Origin: Companilactobacillus ginsenosidimutans
GTDB lineage: Bacteria > Bacillota > Bacilli > Lactobacillales > Lactobacillaceae
Reading direction: 5' to 3'
Length of the DNA stretch: 64,000 bases
NCBI RefSeq assembly: GCF_001050475.1
Contig: NZ_CP012034.1
Location: forward strand, 558,001 to 622,000
Below, in pieces: positions 1-9,958 of the stretch. A program made the translations under genes and the position numbers. Below the pieces are notes generated by a model. That model made no database searches, was not told where the DNA came from, and worked only from the letters and a program-made list of their open reading frames with translations. Numbering within the stretch: the first letter of the stretch is position 1; the number at the start of each line of letters is the position of its first letter.

Positions 1-10
1 AAGTATTTTT

Positions 11-2080
11 TTATTTAACTACTATTTTAGACAAATCTCCTAATTTTGCAATTAAATGGTTTGTAATTACTAATTGAGTTAGACGATTCTTTTTAATATC
101 CTCATTTTTATCCATAATCATATTTTCTTCGAAATAAGAATTAATTACTTCTTTCAATGAAGCAAGTTGATCATACAAATTAGTTGCATCTTTTGATTGA
201 GAATTATAGATTGCTTGAACTTGTTTGTCCAATTCTTTCTCTGATGGATTTTCAAATAACGAATCGGCCATCTTCAAATCAGCACTATACTTGAAATCTG
301 CTTTGGCCGCCAAGTTAACAACACGTCCAAGTGCTTCCATGATAGATTTAAAATCTACGTCGGCGACATGCTTTTGTAATACTTTAGCTGTATTTATCAT
401 AGAAATTGGGTCGATATTTGATCCTGAAGTGACGGCATCAACAATATCGTTTCTAACTGAAGTTGTATTCAACAATTGCTTGACACGATCAATTAAGAAG
501 TCATTTAAATCATTAGCATTAGCCTGTAAATCAAGTTTTGCTGGAACGTTTAAGTTTTCAACAACGAATTTTTGTAAATCATTTAAATTCATTGACCAGT
601 TATTTGCATCAAGAATTCTAATAATTCCGTAAGCTTGACGTCTCAACGCATATGGATCATTTGAGCCACTTGGAATTAAACCGACTGCATAAAATGTTAC
701 AAGAGAATCAATTTTATCAGCGATTGCTAAGGTTGCACCAACAGAAGTTGCTGGAAGTTCTCCGTCAGAAGAAATTGGCATGTAGTGTTCACGAATAGCT
801 TTTGCAACACCATCACTCTCACCCATTATGCTGGCATATTTTTCTCCCATCACACCTTGTAATTCCGGAAATTCGTCAACCATATTAGTAACAAGATCAA
901 ATTTGTAAATATCGCTTGCACGGAGTAGATCCGTTTTCTCAGATTCACTTAATCCAAACAATCCCGCTAGATGTTCAGAAATTTGATGTACACGTTGCAT
1001 TTTTTCATACATTGTTCCAATTTTAACGTGGAAATTAACAGTTTTAAGTTTAGCAACATAATCAGAAATTGATTTCTTTTGATCTTCCTTAAAGAAGAAA
1101 TCGGCATCTTCAAGTCTAGCAACTAGAACCTTCTCATTACCTTGGATAACATTTTCAATGTGTTCCGAATTACCATTTCTAACACCAATAAAGTCTGGTT
1201 CAAGTTTTCCATCATGACTACGTGCATAGAAATATCTTTGATTATCCTTCATCGAAGTAATCAATACTTCTTCAGGAATTTCCAAATATTTACTATCAAA
1301 TGTACCGTGGAATGTTGTTGGAAATTCAACTAGGTTATTTACTTCTTCAAGTAAATCCTCGTCTATATCTACTACCCAATCATTGTCATCAGCAATTGTT
1401 TGAATTTGATCTCTAATTAAATCCTTACGTTCCTTTGCATCAACAATAACAAATTGACTTCTAAGTTTTTCAACATAATCTCTTACGCTGTCAATCTCAA
1501 CGTCCTCACCTAAAAAGCGATGGCCACGAGTCATGCGTCCAGATTCGACATCAAGAATTTTAAGTGAAATTTCTTCATCGTCCAATAGTGAAACTAGCCA
1601 GTGAATTGGACGGATATATTCGAAGTCATAGTTTCCCCAACGCATACGTGTTGGAAATGTTAAAGATTTAATTACTTCAGTCATTCCTTTAAGTACTTCA
1701 GAAACATCTTTTCCTGATTCATGTTTTTGAATGTAGGCGTATTCAACACCCTTTAATTCTTCAAAAAAGATGTCATCAGGAGTCATTCCCTGTCCTCTTG
1801 CAAATCCTTGAGCGGCTTTACTCCAATTACCCTCATCATCTTGAGCAATTTTCTTTGATGGACCTTTAGCTTTAACATCGATGTCATCTTGCTTTTCGGC
1901 AATGTCTTTGATGATAATGGCTAGTCTTCTAGGAGTTGAATATTTATCAATTTCAGAGAAAGAAATACGGTTATCTTTTAAAAACTTTGCAGTTTTTTGA
2001 GCTAGTTGATTGATACTTGGAGTAACGACATGTGCTGGCATTTCTTCAAGCCCAATTTCCAATAGATAATTTTTAGTCAT
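11..2080 (-). CDS. glyS: Glycyl-tRNA synthetase beta subunit
   Basis: Beta subunit of the bacterial alpha2beta2 glycyl-tRNA synthetase, which binds tRNA-Gly while the alpha subunit activates glycine. The 689-residue product begins with the typical [13 protein letters not shown] segment and shows family signatures such as [20 protein letters not shown] (about residues 145-165) and a DPYALRRQA motif near residue 480, with an anticodon-binding C-terminal half. The length is normal for the family. The start has an AAGGAG ribosome binding site and overlaps the end of glyQ by 8 bp, so the two are translationally coupled. Expression should follow the glycine T-box ahead of glyQ. The stop lies only 10 bp from the window edge. 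The function is confident from sequence. Confidence 0.97.
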   Translation of the reverse strand: MTKNYLLEIGLEEMPAHVVTPSINQLAQKTAKFLKDNRISFSEIDKYSTPRRLAIIIKDIAEKQDDIDVKAKGPSKKIAQDDEGNWSKAAQGFARGQGMTPDDIFFEELKGVEYAYIQKHESGKDVSEVLKGMTEVIKSLTFPTRMRWGNYDFEYIRPIHWLVSLLDDEEISLKILDVESGRMTRGHRFLGEDVEIDSVRDYVEKLRSQFVIVDAKERKDLIRDQIQTIADDNDWVVDIDEDLLEEVNNLVEFPTTFHGTFDSKYLEIPEEVLITSMKDNQRYFYARSHDGKLEPDFIGVRNGNSEHIENVIQGNEKVLVARLEDADFFFKEDQKKSISDYVAKLKTVNFHVKIGTMYEKMQRVHQISEHLAGLFGLSESEKTDLLRASDIYKFDLVTNMVDEFPELQGVMGEKYASIMGESDGVAKAIREHYMPISSDGELPATSVGATLAIADKIDSLVTFYAVGLIPSGSNDPYALRRQAYGIIRILDANNWSMNLNDLQKFVVENLNVPAKLDLQANANDLNDFLIDRVKQLLNTTSVRNDIVDAVTSGSNIDPISMINTAKVLQKHVADVDFKSIMEALGRVVNLAAKADFKYSADLKMADSLFENPSEKELDKQVQAIYNSQSKDATNLYDQLASLKEVINSYFEENMIMDKNEDIKKNRLTQLVITNHLIAKLGDLSKIVVK

Positions 2081-2984
2081 TTGCTTTCTCCTTTGCTAAA
2101 TCGCTGTTTGCTAATAATGGGAAACCTAACTTCTTACGTTCCTCAACAAATGCTTTGGCAACTTTATGTGCCATTTTTCTAATCCTTGACAAGAACGCTG
2201 CACGTTCAGTAACTGAAACAGCACCACGAGCGTCCAATAAGTTAAATGTGTGTGAACATTTCAAGATGTAATCATATGCCGGGTGAACCAAACCTAAGTC
2301 CATCAAACGATTAGCTTCTTTTTCATACTCATCAAAGAACTTGAAAAGCATGTCTTGATTACTTTCTTCGAAAGAATATTTTGAGTGTTCATATTCTGGT
2401 TCTTTAAAAATATCTCCGTATAAAACACCATCGCCCCATTCAAGATCATAAACAGAATTAACATCTTGAATATATGATGCCAATCTTTCGACACCATAAG
2501 TGATTTCACTTGTAACAGGATGGCATTGAAGTCCACCAACTTGTTGGAAGTATGTAAATTGACTAACTTCCATTCCATCAAGCCAAACTTCCCAACCAAC
2601 ACCGGCACAACCCATTGAAGGGTTTTCCCAATTGTCTTCAACGAATCGAATATCGTGTTCCAATGGTTCAATTCCTAGTGCACGTAATGAGTCAAGATAA
2701 TATTCTTGAATGTTCTCTGGAGCTGGTTTCATTACAACTTGGAATTGGTGGTGTTGATATAAACGGTTAGGATTTTCACCATAACGTCCATCTGCAGGTC
2801 TTCTTGAAGGTTCAACATACGCTGCATTCCAGGGCTCAGGTCCTATGGCACGTAAAAAGGTATATGGACTCATTGTACCGGCACCCTTTTCAGTATCATA
2901 TGCTTGCATTAACATGCAGCCTTTTTCACCCCAAAAATGTTGAAGCGTCAAAATCATATTTTGAATATTTAACTTCTTTGTCAT
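2073..2984 (-). CDS. glyQ: Glycyl-tRNA synthetase alpha subunit
   Basis: Catalytic alpha subunit of glycyl-tRNA synthetase. The 303-residue product carries class II features including [19 protein letters not shown] near the N-terminus, [19 protein letters not shown] (about residues 60-80) and the [20 protein letters not shown] segment. The open frame extends 10 codons further upstream, but that extension reads into the T-box terminator hairpin; the ATG at 2984 has an AAGGGGGA ribosome binding site and starts with the expected [10 protein letters not shown]. It overlaps glyS by 8 bp. A sigma-A-like promoter and a T-box leader precede it, so transcription should rise when tRNA-Gly is uncharged. 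Confidence 0.97.
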   Translation of the reverse strand: MTKKLNIQNMILTLQHFWGEKGCMLMQAYDTEKGAGTMSPYTFLRAIGPEPWNAAYVEPSRRPADGRYGENPNRLYQHHQFQVVMKPAPENIQEYYLDSLRALGIEPLEHDIRFVEDNWENPSMGCAGVGWEVWLDGMEVSQFTYFQQVGGLQCHPVTSEITYGVERLASYIQDVNSVYDLEWGDGVLYGDIFKEPEYEHSKYSFEESNQDMLFKFFDEYEKEANRLMDLGLVHPAYDYILKCSHTFNLLDARGAVSVTERAAFLSRIRKMAHKVAKAFVEERKKLGFPLLANSDLAKEKAND

Positions 2985-2989
2985 AATTT

Positions 2990-3178
2990 CCCCCTTCAGA
3001 TGTATACAACACAAAAATCGTCCCTTGCAGCGTACACTTGTGCATACTGCAAGGGACGATTTCTCGCGGTTCCACCCTTATTCAGAATTAAAATCAATTC
3101 TGCTCTTTAATATTTATATTAAAATTACGCCATAACTCATTGTGGCTTTCACCAGATCCACATCGCTTTTTTCATAAC
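2990..3178 (-). promoter_or_regulatory. Glycine T-box leader with terminator
   Basis: The conserved T-box core AGGGTGGAACCGCG is read on the minus strand at 3080-3065. It is followed by a 16-bp perfect terminator stem (3015-3030 paired with 3047-3062) and a short U-rich run. The stem-I part lies at about 3110-3178 and contains a candidate GGC glycine specifier at 3131-3129 (the exact specifier is an inference). Uncharged tRNA-Gly would pair with the antiterminator and allow glyQ-glyS transcription. Confidence 0.93.
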
Positions 3179-3182
3179 ATTA

Positions 3183-3211
3183 ATGATAATCACTTTCAGA
3201 CTACTTGTCAA
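3183..3211 (-). promoter_or_regulatory. Promoter of glyQ-glyS
   Basis: TTGACA at 3211-3206 and TATCAT at 3188-3183 on the minus strand are separated by exactly 17 bp, just downstream of the recO stop and upstream of the T-box leader. This is a good sigma-A promoter by sequence and gives glyQS its own start, independent of the phoH-recO operon. Confidence 0.8.
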
Positions 3212-3214
3212 TTG

Positions 3215-3973
3215 CTATAGATGCCAACTTTTCATCTTATCGATAAATGTTTTACTCTTCGGATAAAATCCTACCGTGCCCATATAGATTGAATCAATTG
3301 CCTTTTGAATCAAGTCCTTGTTGGAATTTTTTATCTCAACGCTACGAACTTGATCAATCTGAATATCACTGAATAACTGAAGAAAATACAAAATTCTCGG
3401 TGGTAGATGTAGTCTGTGAGGATCAGACGAATAATGTTTGGAACAAATAATTCCACCCAAAACTACGGAAAAATCAAAACTGCCCTCAGTTTCACCACCA
3501 ACCACACATTGATGCATATTGGGAGCCACTCCATACACTTGTAATAAGTGCATTTGAATAATATTTACCAATATTTGTGCGTCGGCACCATTGTCAATGT
3601 ACATCAGCGCCTTAAATACCGTCTTATACCAATCTTCCGGAAGCTTTTCATCCATGAAGGCGTTCTGAACGATATCAAATAAAAAAGTTGTATATGCATT
3701 CAATTCGATATCTTGAATAATCTGATCAAATTGTTTGATGTTCGTTGCTGAGTTCAGATAGGACAATCCTTCACTCTTAACTAATCCAGAATAATCACCA
3801 TAGGAAAATGGAATTACTGCTCCAGAAATTTTGGATTTACCTGTCTGAGTTCCACGAACTAAAAAAGTTCGATATCCGTACTCTTTAGTCAATATTGTTA
3901 CGAGTGCATCACGTTCACGATAGCGAGTTCTTTTAACGACAATACCGAAAAAGTTTGTCGTGTTACGATTCAT
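3215..3973 (-). CDS. recO: DNA repair protein RecO
   Basis: Recombination mediator that loads RecA onto SSB-coated single-stranded DNA with RecF/RecR. The 252-residue protein has the N-terminal OB-fold pattern (GIVVKRTRYRERDALVTILTKEYG), followed by the helical C-terminal domain. The zinc-finger cysteines seen in some RecO proteins are reduced here to one in QCVVGG and one in GIICSKH, so zinc binding is doubtful. Its ATG overlaps the era stop codon as TAATG, implying coupled translation. It is the last gene of the phoH-ybeY-cdd-era-recO operon. The assignment rests on both sequence and the conserved era-recO-glyQ order. Confidence 0.93.
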   Translation of the reverse strand: MNRNTTNFFGIVVKRTRYRERDALVTILTKEYGYRTFLVRGTQTGKSKISGAVIPFSYGDYSGLVKSEGLSYLNSATNIKQFDQIIQDIELNAYTTFLFDIVQNAFMDEKLPEDWYKTVFKALMYIDNGADAQILVNIIQMHLLQVYGVAPNMHQCVVGGETEGSFDFSVVLGGIICSKHYSSDPHRLHLPPRILYFLQLFSDIQIDQVRSVEIKNSNKDLIQKAIDSIYMGTVGFYPKSKTFIDKMKSWHL

Positions 3974-4881
3974 TATCTAAGGTCCTTAACTGAATAGCCG
4001 GCCTTGGATAAGAATAATGGATCATCTCGCCAATTTTTCTTAACCTTAACCCAAAGCTTTAAGTTGATCTTCTCGCCAAGCAAATGTTCAATCTTAATTC
4101 TTGAACCGATACCAATGTTTTTTAACATGCTACCGCCTTTACCAATAACAATTGCCTTTTGACTATCGCGTTCAACATAAATTGTAGCTTCAACTTGCAA
4201 TTTACCTGCTTCTGTCCTTTGATTCATTGATTCAACAATTACTGCAACTGAATGTGGAATTTCATCACGAGTATCATCAAGAATCTTTTCTCTGATAAGT
4301 TCACCCACGATGAAATACTCTGGGTGATCAGTAATTTGATCCTCATCATAATACTTGGGACCAATTGGTAAATGTTTAGTGAGTGAATCAATCAGATCTT
4401 CAACATTATTACCATTCGTAGCCGAAATCGGAATAACCTCAGCAAAGTCTAACAGGTCCTTGTATTCATCGATTTGTGGTGCAATATCATCGGGGTTGAC
4501 CAAGTCAATTTTATTTAAAATCAAAAAAACAGGAGCTTTTACATTTGAGATTTCATCCATAATGAATTTGTCACCAGGTCCAGCTGATTGGCCTGCTTCT
4601 GTCATAAATAAAACAGCGTCGACTTCTTTTAATGCTGAAAGTGCAGCTTTATCCATGTATTGGTCCAAATCATTGTGAGGCTTGTGGATTCCAGGTGTAT
4701 CAAGAAATACGATTTGACGTTCATCGTCCGTATAGATACCTTGAATTTTGTTTCTAGTTGTTTGCGCCTTTGGTGAGGTAATTGCAACTTGTTCTTTAAT
4801 GATTCGATTCATAAATGTTGACTTACCAACATTGGGACGACCAACTATTGCAACGAATCCTGAGCGAAATTTATTATCCAT
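3973..4881 (-). CDS. era: GTPase Era
   Basis: Essential GTPase that binds the 3' end of 16S rRNA during assembly of the small ribosomal subunit. The 302-residue protein shows P-loop GRPNVGKST at about residues 14-22, the DTPGIHKP switch II region, NKID as the G4 motif near residue 124, and a C-terminal KH domain with the [13 protein letters not shown] loop near residue 245. Length and motifs are canonical. It sits two bases downstream of cdd and shares its stop with the recO start, so the operon is tightly packed. Confidence 0.97.
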   Translation of the reverse strand: MDNKFRSGFVAIVGRPNVGKSTFMNRIIKEQVAITSPKAQTTRNKIQGIYTDDERQIVFLDTPGIHKPHNDLDQYMDKAALSALKEVDAVLFMTEAGQSAGPGDKFIMDEISNVKAPVFLILNKIDLVNPDDIAPQIDEYKDLLDFAEVIPISATNGNNVEDLIDSLTKHLPIGPKYYDEDQITDHPEYFIVGELIREKILDDTRDEIPHSVAVIVESMNQRTEAGKLQVEATIYVERDSQKAIVIGKGGSMLKNIGIGSRIKIEHLLGEKINLKLWVKVKKNWRDDPLFLSKAGYSVKDLR

Positions 4882-4883
4882 AA

Positions 4884-5285
4884 TTATTCCATGTCCTTAT
4901 CACTGAATGCTAGAGGTAGTATTTCCGTAAATCTATATTCTTTATTCAAATTATCTTTGTTAGTTAAATATACAATATCATCTGGTCCCATGAACTCACT
5001 CATAACCTGTCTACAAGCGCCACATGGTTTCGACATTTCTTTGGTGCCATTCACAATCAAAATCGCTTTGAAATGTGTATGACCTTCAGAAACAGCCTTG
5101 AAGATAGCTGTCCTTTCGGCACAATTTGTAAGACCATATGATGCATTTTCAATATTAACTCCGGTATAAACAGTGTCATCTTCAGTGACTAATGCTGCAC
5201 CAACTGAATAGTTTGAATATGGCGCATAAGCATTTTTCATGGCAGATATTGCTTTTGAAAAAAGTGTCTGTTCATCAATTGTCAA
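4884..5285 (-). CDS. cdd: Cytidine deaminase
   Basis: Deaminates cytidine and deoxycytidine to uridine and deoxyuridine for pyrimidine salvage. The 133-residue product has the zinc site of the small tetrameric class: Cys-Ala-Glu in NCAERTAIF (about residues 53-61) and the PCGACRQV motif (about residues 86-93). The start is a TTG preceded by GAGGTAAT, and no better ATG is nearby. It lies between ybeY and era, the slot next to which many Firmicutes also carry the undecaprenol kinase gene dgkA; that gene is absent here. Confidence 0.95.
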   Translation of the reverse strand: MTIDEQTLFSKAISAMKNAYAPYSNYSVGAALVTEDDTVYTGVNIENASYGLTNCAERTAIFKAVSEGHTHFKAILIVNGTKEMSKPCGACRQVMSEFMGPDDIVYLTNKDNLNKEYRFTEILPLAFSDKDME

Positions 5286-5297
5286 TTTGATTACCTC

Positions 5298-5768
5298 TTA
5301 TTTTTTTAAGCCGTAGGCGCTTAGTATCTTTTCTTGCAAGCCAATCATGACTTTCTCGTCTTCTGGCTTGATATGATCATAACCATTCAAGTGCAAAATT
5401 CCGTGAACAATTGTATATCCTAATTCGCGATCGAATGAATGCTCATATTCATCTGCATGCTCTTTAACAATCTCGACACTTATGAATAAATCACCCAGGT
5501 CGACAGGTAAATCAGGGATTTGTTGTTCAATGTAATCTAGTGAATCTTCACCATCATTAATAGCAAAACTAATAACATCTGTCGCACGGTCAGTATCACG
5601 ATATTTCTTATTGATTTCATGAATCTTATCTTTAGTCACAAAATGGATTGATAATTGAGTGTTCTCATCTAATTCCAAGTCATTTGCTGCAAAGTCTACT
5701 AAATCTTCAACCCATTTTTGTCTTGTTTCATCAATTAAATTATCATCATTATAAATTTCTAAGTCCAT
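5298..5768 (-). CDS. ybeY: Endoribonuclease YbeY
   Basis: Zinc endoribonuclease used in 16S rRNA 3'-end maturation and ribosome quality control. The 156-residue protein contains the signature HGILHLNGYDH (about residues 120-130), whose three histidines bind zinc, and the preceding RDTDRATDVISFA segment typical of the family. It lies 15 bp downstream of phoH and 12 bp upstream of cdd in the same leftward operon, a common pairing that reflects joint roles in RNA metabolism. Confidence 0.96.
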   Translation of the reverse strand: MDLEIYNDDNLIDETRQKWVEDLVDFAANDLELDENTQLSIHFVTKDKIHEINKKYRDTDRATDVISFAINDGEDSLDYIEQQIPDLPVDLGDLFISVEIVKEHADEYEHSFDRELGYTIVHGILHLNGYDHIKPEDEKVMIGLQEKILSAYGLKK

Positions 5769-5783
5769 TTACTAACTCCGTTT

Positions 5784-6764
5784 TTATTTTTCTTTGTCGT
5801 CTGCCCCATCATCGTACGCATCAATGATTTCAGCAACAACTGGGTGACGAACAACATCAGCAGATGTGAAATTAACGAATTCAATGTGTGGAAGATTTTG
5901 TAAAATTTTTTCAGCTTGAACCAAACCACTTCGTCCATGTCCTGGCAAATCGATTTGGGTAGCGTCACCATTTACAATCATTTTTGAATCAAAACCTAGA
6001 CGAGTCAAAAACATTTTCATTTGTTCACGAGTAGTATTTTGTGCTTCATCCAAAATAACGAATGACTCATCTAGTGTACGTCCCCTCATATATGCAAGTG
6101 GAGCAACCTCAATCACTCCACGTTCCAAGAGACGATTAGTGTGGTCAGCACCCATAATTGCATACAAGGCATCGTAGATAGGTCTAAGGTATGGATCAAC
6201 TTTTTCCTTTAAATCACCTGGAAGGAAGCCTAAACTCTCTCCAGCCTCAACTGCTGGTCTTGTAAGGACAATTCTCTGAACCGTACCTTGTTTAAGAGCT
6301 GCAACTGCCATTACGACTGCCACATAAGTCTTACCGGTACCAGCTGGTCCAATACCAAAGGTAATATCGTTATGTCGAATTGCATTAACGTATTGTCGTT
6401 GACCGAAATTTCTAACTCTAACCGGCTTGCCACTGAAATCTTTTAACAATTCTTCCTTATAAAGATCGTCAAAATAATCAAGTGTTCCTCGTTCGGCCAT
6501 TTTCAATCCGCTGACAATATCTGCTGAACCAAAAGTGATCCCAGATGTGGAAAGCTTAATCAATTTGTTAATTAAAGCAATTGCTTTATCAACATCACTG
6601 GACTCTCCAACAATGTCAATTTGTTCTCCAAAGGCATGAACTTCAACGTTCAAACCTTCTTCAATCAGATTGAGATTGCTGTCGTTGACTCCAAAAATAT
6701 TGACCGCATCTTGCGGATTGTTAATTTGAATACTCTTTTTTGTCTGTTCCTTATTATCAGCCAA
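5784..6764 (-). CDS. phoH: PhoH-family ATPase
   Basis: PhoH-like P-loop ATPase, thought to be an RNA helicase-like partner of YbeY. The 326-residue protein has an N-terminal KH-like region, Walker A GPAGTGKTY (about residues 138-146), RPAVEAGESLGFLPGDL, and Walker B-like FVILDEAQNTT (about residues 235-245). The start is TTG with a GGGGTG ribosome binding site; no ATG near the N-terminus fits the family better. It is the first gene of the operon running to recO. The biochemical role of PhoH in Firmicutes is still poorly defined. Confidence 0.93.
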   Translation of the reverse strand: MADNKEQTKKSIQINNPQDAVNIFGVNDSNLNLIEEGLNVEVHAFGEQIDIVGESSDVDKAIALINKLIKLSTSGITFGSADIVSGLKMAERGTLDYFDDLYKEELLKDFSGKPVRVRNFGQRQYVNAIRHNDITFGIGPAGTGKTYVAVVMAVAALKQGTVQRIVLTRPAVEAGESLGFLPGDLKEKVDPYLRPIYDALYAIMGADHTNRLLERGVIEVAPLAYMRGRTLDESFVILDEAQNTTREQMKMFLTRLGFDSKMIVNGDATQIDLPGHGRSGLVQAEKILQNLPHIEFVNFTSADVVRHPVVAEIIDAYDDGADDKEK

Positions 6765-6874
6765 TAAATCACACCCCTGTCGTTACTGAAATGATACCAT
6801 ACGCATAGGAAAATCTAATGGAAAAGGTTTAATAATTGCACAGAAATATCAATTATTTTAAAAAATGAGAGCGT

Positions 6875-6902
6875 AAAAAAACCATATCCGTTAGGATATG
6901 GT
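6875..6902 (-). terminator. Terminator of rpsU
   Basis: A 10-bp stem AACCATATCC/GGATATGGTT with a four-base loop is followed on the minus strand by a run of seven T residues, just past the rpsU stop. Confidence 0.9.
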
Positions 6903-6909
6903 TAAATTA

Positions 6910-7092
6910 TTAACGACGCTTCTTATTACGCTTACGAGCAGCCTCTGATTTTAGCTTTCTTTTAACACTAGGTTTTTCGTAGAACTCACGTTTTCTGTAT
7001 TCTTGAAGTGTTCCACTTTTTGAGACAGAACGTTTAAAGCGACGAAGAGCATCATCGAGCGACTCATTTTCATGAACGATAGTTTTTGCCAT
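6910..7092 (-). CDS. rpsU: 30S ribosomal protein bS21
   Basis: Small basic protein of the 30S subunit near the anti-Shine-Dalgarno region of 16S rRNA. The 60-residue product starts [20 protein letters not shown] and ends in a lysine/arginine-rich tail, as usual for bS21. A longer frame adds 16 codons upstream, but the ATG at 7092 has the ribosome binding site AAGGAGGG and matches the family N-terminus. It has its own promoter at 7153-7180 and its own terminator, so it is a single-gene unit. It is divergent from ppsR. Confidence 0.97.
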   Translation of the reverse strand: MAKTIVHENESLDDALRRFKRSVSKSGTLQEYRKREFYEKPSVKRKLKSEAARKRNKKRR

Positions 7093-7152
7093 ATGATATC
7101 CCTCCTTCCGATATTGAACGTAACTGCCTATTTCTTTCACAGTTCATATGTT

Positions 7153-7180
7153 ATTATAACAAAAAGAGCTTAATGTTCAA
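7153..7180 (-). promoter_or_regulatory. Promoter of rpsU
   Basis: Minus-strand TTGAAC (7180-7175) and TATAAT (7158-7153) are separated by 16 bp, about 60 bases upstream of the rpsU start. It is in the intergenic space shared with the divergent ppsR gene. Confidence 0.8.
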
Positions 7181-7212
7181 ACTATTTTTTAATTTTTTTA
7201 GGAGGAGTTTTT

Positions 7213-8034
7213 ATGACACAAAAACAAGATGTCTTTGTCTTATCTGATGCAGCTGGTGAAACGGCTCAACGTGTTGCTAGAGCAGCCTTTTCACAATTTC
7301 CAATGTTAGATATTGAATATTCAAAGTTCCCATTTGTTAAAAATGATTCTCAACTTGAAAATATTTTGAAGCTAGCAAAAGAGAAAGATGCTGTAATTAT
7401 TCATACTTTAGTCTCCAAAGAAACAATCAATGCCGTTGAAGATTTTTGTCAAAATAATGATGTTACTTATTATGACATTCTTAATCCCATTATTGGAACT
7501 TTTTCTCAAATGAAAGGTGTTAACCCACTCAGAAAGAAAGGATTAACGCATAACCTTGATTCTGAATATTTTGACATGATTTCAGCAATGGAATTTACTC
7601 TAACTAACGATGATGGCAAGAACCCTAAAGGTTTCCTTGATGCCGACTTAGTATTACTAGGAATTTCTAGAACCTCAAAAACGCCATTATCACTATACTT
7701 AGCAAATAAAAACATCAAAGTTGCAAACTTGCCACTTGTACCTACAGCAAGTATTCCTGATGAACTTTGGAAAGTTGACCCCAAAAAGATTGTTGGCCTC
7801 ACCAACGACATGAATGTTCTACTTAAAATTCGTCGTCAAAGAATGATTGCCTATGGTTTGGACCCAGATACAGCTTATTCAGCTGAGGGCGAAATTCAAA
7901 AAGAATTAGACTATTCAAATAACATATATAACAAACTTGGATGTTTGGTGATTAATACTGCTGATCGATCAATTGAAGAAACAGCTGCACTTATTATGGA
8001 ACAACTTAACATTAACGGATATCAAAAAAGCTAG
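7213..8034 (+). CDS. ppsR: PPDK/PEP synthase regulatory protein (DUF299)
   Basis: Bifunctional kinase/pyrophosphorylase of the DUF299 (YqfL/PpsR) family, which in characterised members switches pyruvate phosphate dikinase or PEP synthase off and on by ADP-dependent phosphorylation of a threonine. The 273-residue protein begins with the typical VFVLSDAAGETAQRVARAA and has the P-loop-like GISRTSKTPLSLYLAN (about residues 155-170). A GGAGGAG ribosome binding site precedes the ATG. No PPDK or PEP synthase gene is in this window, so its target here is unknown. The stop codon lies inside a bidirectional terminator shared with nfo. Confidence 0.9.
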   Translation: MTQKQDVFVLSDAAGETAQRVARAAFSQFPMLDIEYSKFPFVKNDSQLENILKLAKEKDAVIIHTLVSKETINAVEDFCQNNDVTYYDILNPIIGTFSQMKGVNPLRKKGLTHNLDSEYFDMISAMEFTLTNDDGKNPKGFLDADLVLLGISRTSKTPLSLYLANKNIKVANLPLVPTASIPDELWKVDPKKIVGLTNDMNVLLKIRRQRMIAYGLDPDTAYSAEGEIQKELDYSNNIYNKLGCLVINTADRSIEETAALIMEQLNINGYQKS

Positions 8035-8052
8035 CCTTCGGCTAGCTTTTAT
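8024..8052. terminator. Bidirectional terminator between ppsR and nfo
   Basis: A strong hairpin AAAAGCTAGCC-TTCG-GGCTAGCTTTT has T runs on both strands. It includes the ppsR stop codon and reaches the nfo stop, so it ends both convergent genes. Confidence 0.92.
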
Positions 8053-8945
8053 TTTTGCATTAATTTATTTTTCATATCAGGATCGAAGGTTTCTGTACGT
8101 AACATTTGTATTTCTTCTTTAAATGCCGGTACGCCCTTCTTATCATTTTCATCTTTCTTGACATAAGGAGTTTCCATAATCTTAGGAACATTTTCAAGTT
8201 GCGAGTGATGGGCAACATAGTTTAATGCATCGAAGCCAATCGTTCCAAATCCGATATCATCGTGACGATCTTTGTGAGATCCCTGTTCGTTTTTAGAATC
8301 ATTCAGATGAATGACAGATATTTTATCAATTCCTAAAATATGGTCAAATTCATTCAGAACGCCGTCAAAGTCATTTTTAATATCATAACCGGCATCACTC
8401 ATATGACAAGTGTCCATTGTAACGGATAACTTGTCATTTTTTTGACAATGATCAAAGATTTGAGCAATTTGTTCAAATGTAATACCTACTTCAGTACCCT
8501 TACCTGCCATTGTTTCGATGGCAATAGAAACTTTTTGTTCAGGAGTAATAATTTCATCCAATGCTTCTGCAATCTGTTTTAATGCAACATCTGGACCTTG
8601 TCCTAAATGTGCACCGGGATGGAAGCTGATGGCTTCAATGCCCAAAGCATCACTGCGCTTCATTTCTCCTTGCATAAACTCAATAGCAAAAGGTAAATTT
8701 TGAGGTTTGACAGTATTTCCAAGATTAATAATGTATGGAGCATGGCCAATAATATGATCAATGCCATATTCTTTTAATAATTTTTTACCTTCATCGATTC
8801 GCATCTCAGATACGTCTTTTCGACGTGTATTTTGAGGAGCACCAGTAAAAATCATCATAGCATTTGCATCATAACTATGTGCTTCCTCTGCGGAACCGAC
8901 CAACATTTTTGGTGCTTTCATTGCGACATGTGATCCAATAATCAT
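8049..8945 (-). CDS. nfo: Endonuclease IV (AP endonuclease)
   Basis: Apurinic/apyrimidinic endonuclease of base excision repair, a TIM barrel with three metal ions. The 298-residue protein starts MIIGSHVAMK and shows the family motifs AIETMAGKGTEVG (about residues 141-153), DTCHMSDAGYD (about residues 178-188) and VIHLNDSKNEQGSHKDRH (about residues 212-229), which supply the metal ligands. A GGAGG ribosome binding site lies before the ATG. It follows the YitT-family gene by 17 bp and may be cotranscribed with it. Confidence 0.95.
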   Translation of the reverse strand: MIIGSHVAMKAPKMLVGSAEEAHSYDANAMMIFTGAPQNTRRKDVSEMRIDEGKKLLKEYGIDHIIGHAPYIINLGNTVKPQNLPFAIEFMQGEMKRSDALGIEAISFHPGAHLGQGPDVALKQIAEALDEIITPEQKVSIAIETMAGKGTEVGITFEQIAQIFDHCQKNDKLSVTMDTCHMSDAGYDIKNDFDGVLNEFDHILGIDKISVIHLNDSKNEQGSHKDRHDDIGFGTIGFDALNYVAHHSQLENVPKIMETPYVKKDENDKKGVPAFKEEIQMLRTETFDPDMKNKLMQK

Positions 8946-8962
8946 CAGTTAACCTCCAAATA

Positions 8963-9841
8963 TTAGTAAATATGTTTTTGGTAGAATCTTCCCAGAACCT
9001 TAACGGTATCAGTTACACTGACAAACGCGTGAGGATCGGAGTCATACATTGCATTTTCAAGTTCGTGTTGTTCTGCACGAGATATTACTGTGAACAAAAT
9101 AGTTTTTTGCTGATGCTTGTAGGCACCTTCTGCATCATGAACAATTGTAATACCACGACGCATTTCATTTTGAATTTCAGTGATGACACTTTTAGGTTTT
9201 GAAGTAACAATCATGACTTGTAATTTTTGATCCTTGTTATAAATCATGTCGATTACTTGACCATTTATAAAAATACTGACGGCAGAATACAGAGCGTGCA
9301 CCCAGCCAAATAGGAATCCAGCACAGGCAATAATAAATAAATTAAATATGATATTTATTGTACCAACACTTTTACCAGTTTTCTTCCTCAGAATGATACC
9401 AACAATATCGATACCACCTGTTGAGATTCCATTTCTTAAAGCCATACCAGTACCAAATCCATTAACTACAGCACCAAATATTGCGCAAACTAATGGATCA
9501 GCTGTTACTTTTAGTGGTGGAATCCAATGCATCATAAATGATGATAGAATGACCGCCACAAACGTAAACATGGTAAATTTATGTTCAATTTTTAACCAAG
9601 ATAATACAAAAAGTGGTGCATTCAAGACAACCAGCATAATAGCCGTTGAAACATGAAATGGTAACCACCGTTGACTAATTGTAGAAATCAGCTGGGCAGC
9701 ACCAGTGATACCAGAACCATAGATTCCACCTGGTGTCCAAAACATGTTAACGGCTATTGATACAGTAATAGAATATAAAAACGCCACTGACAATTTTGAT
9801 AAGCTTTGATGTCTTTCAATCAACTTATCGAGTTCATCCAT
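8963..9841 (-). CDS. YitT-family membrane protein (DUF161/DUF2179)
   Basis: Integral membrane protein of the YitT family, of unknown transport or regulatory role. The 292-residue product has five to six hydrophobic segments in the first 190 residues, with the conserved GSGITG and GISTGGIDIVGIILRKKTG stretches, followed by a soluble C-terminal DUF2179 domain (about residues 205-290; PHAFVSVTDTVKVLGRF). It lies directly upstream of nfo. The family is clear, but the substrate, if any, is not. A good AGGAGA ribosome binding site supports the start. Confidence 0.88.
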   Translation of the reverse strand: MDELDKLIERHQSLSKLSVAFLYSITVSIAVNMFWTPGGIYGSGITGAAQLISTISQRWLPFHVSTAIMLVVLNAPLFVLSWLKIEHKFTMFTFVAVILSSFMMHWIPPLKVTADPLVCAIFGAVVNGFGTGMALRNGISTGGIDIVGIILRKKTGKSVGTINIIFNLFIIACAGFLFGWVHALYSAVSIFINGQVIDMIYNKDQKLQVMIVTSKPKSVITEIQNEMRRGITIVHDAEGAYKHQQKTILFTVISRAEQHELENAMYDSDPHAFVSVTDTVKVLGRFYQKHIY

Positions 9842-9888
9842 ATCTAAAAAGTCTCCTAAGAAAAATTTTTACTAAGTAATCATAGCAC

Positions 9889-9918
9889 AAAAAAGGAGGG
9901 TTGTGACATAACCCTCTT
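9889..9918 (-). terminator. Terminator of msrB-msrA
   Basis: Stem GAGGGTT/AACCCTC at 9896-9902 and 9910-9916 is followed on the minus strand by a T-rich tract. It lies between the msrA stop and the YitT-family gene. Confidence 0.85.
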
Positions 9919-9958
9919 GATTGTTTAATATGCGACACATAGGCGTTTTGTGTGGATA

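Noticed and set aside
225..632. 135-codon antisense frame within glyS
   Set aside because: It is a shadow of glyS with no ribosome binding site; the opposite strand is a conserved enzyme throughout.
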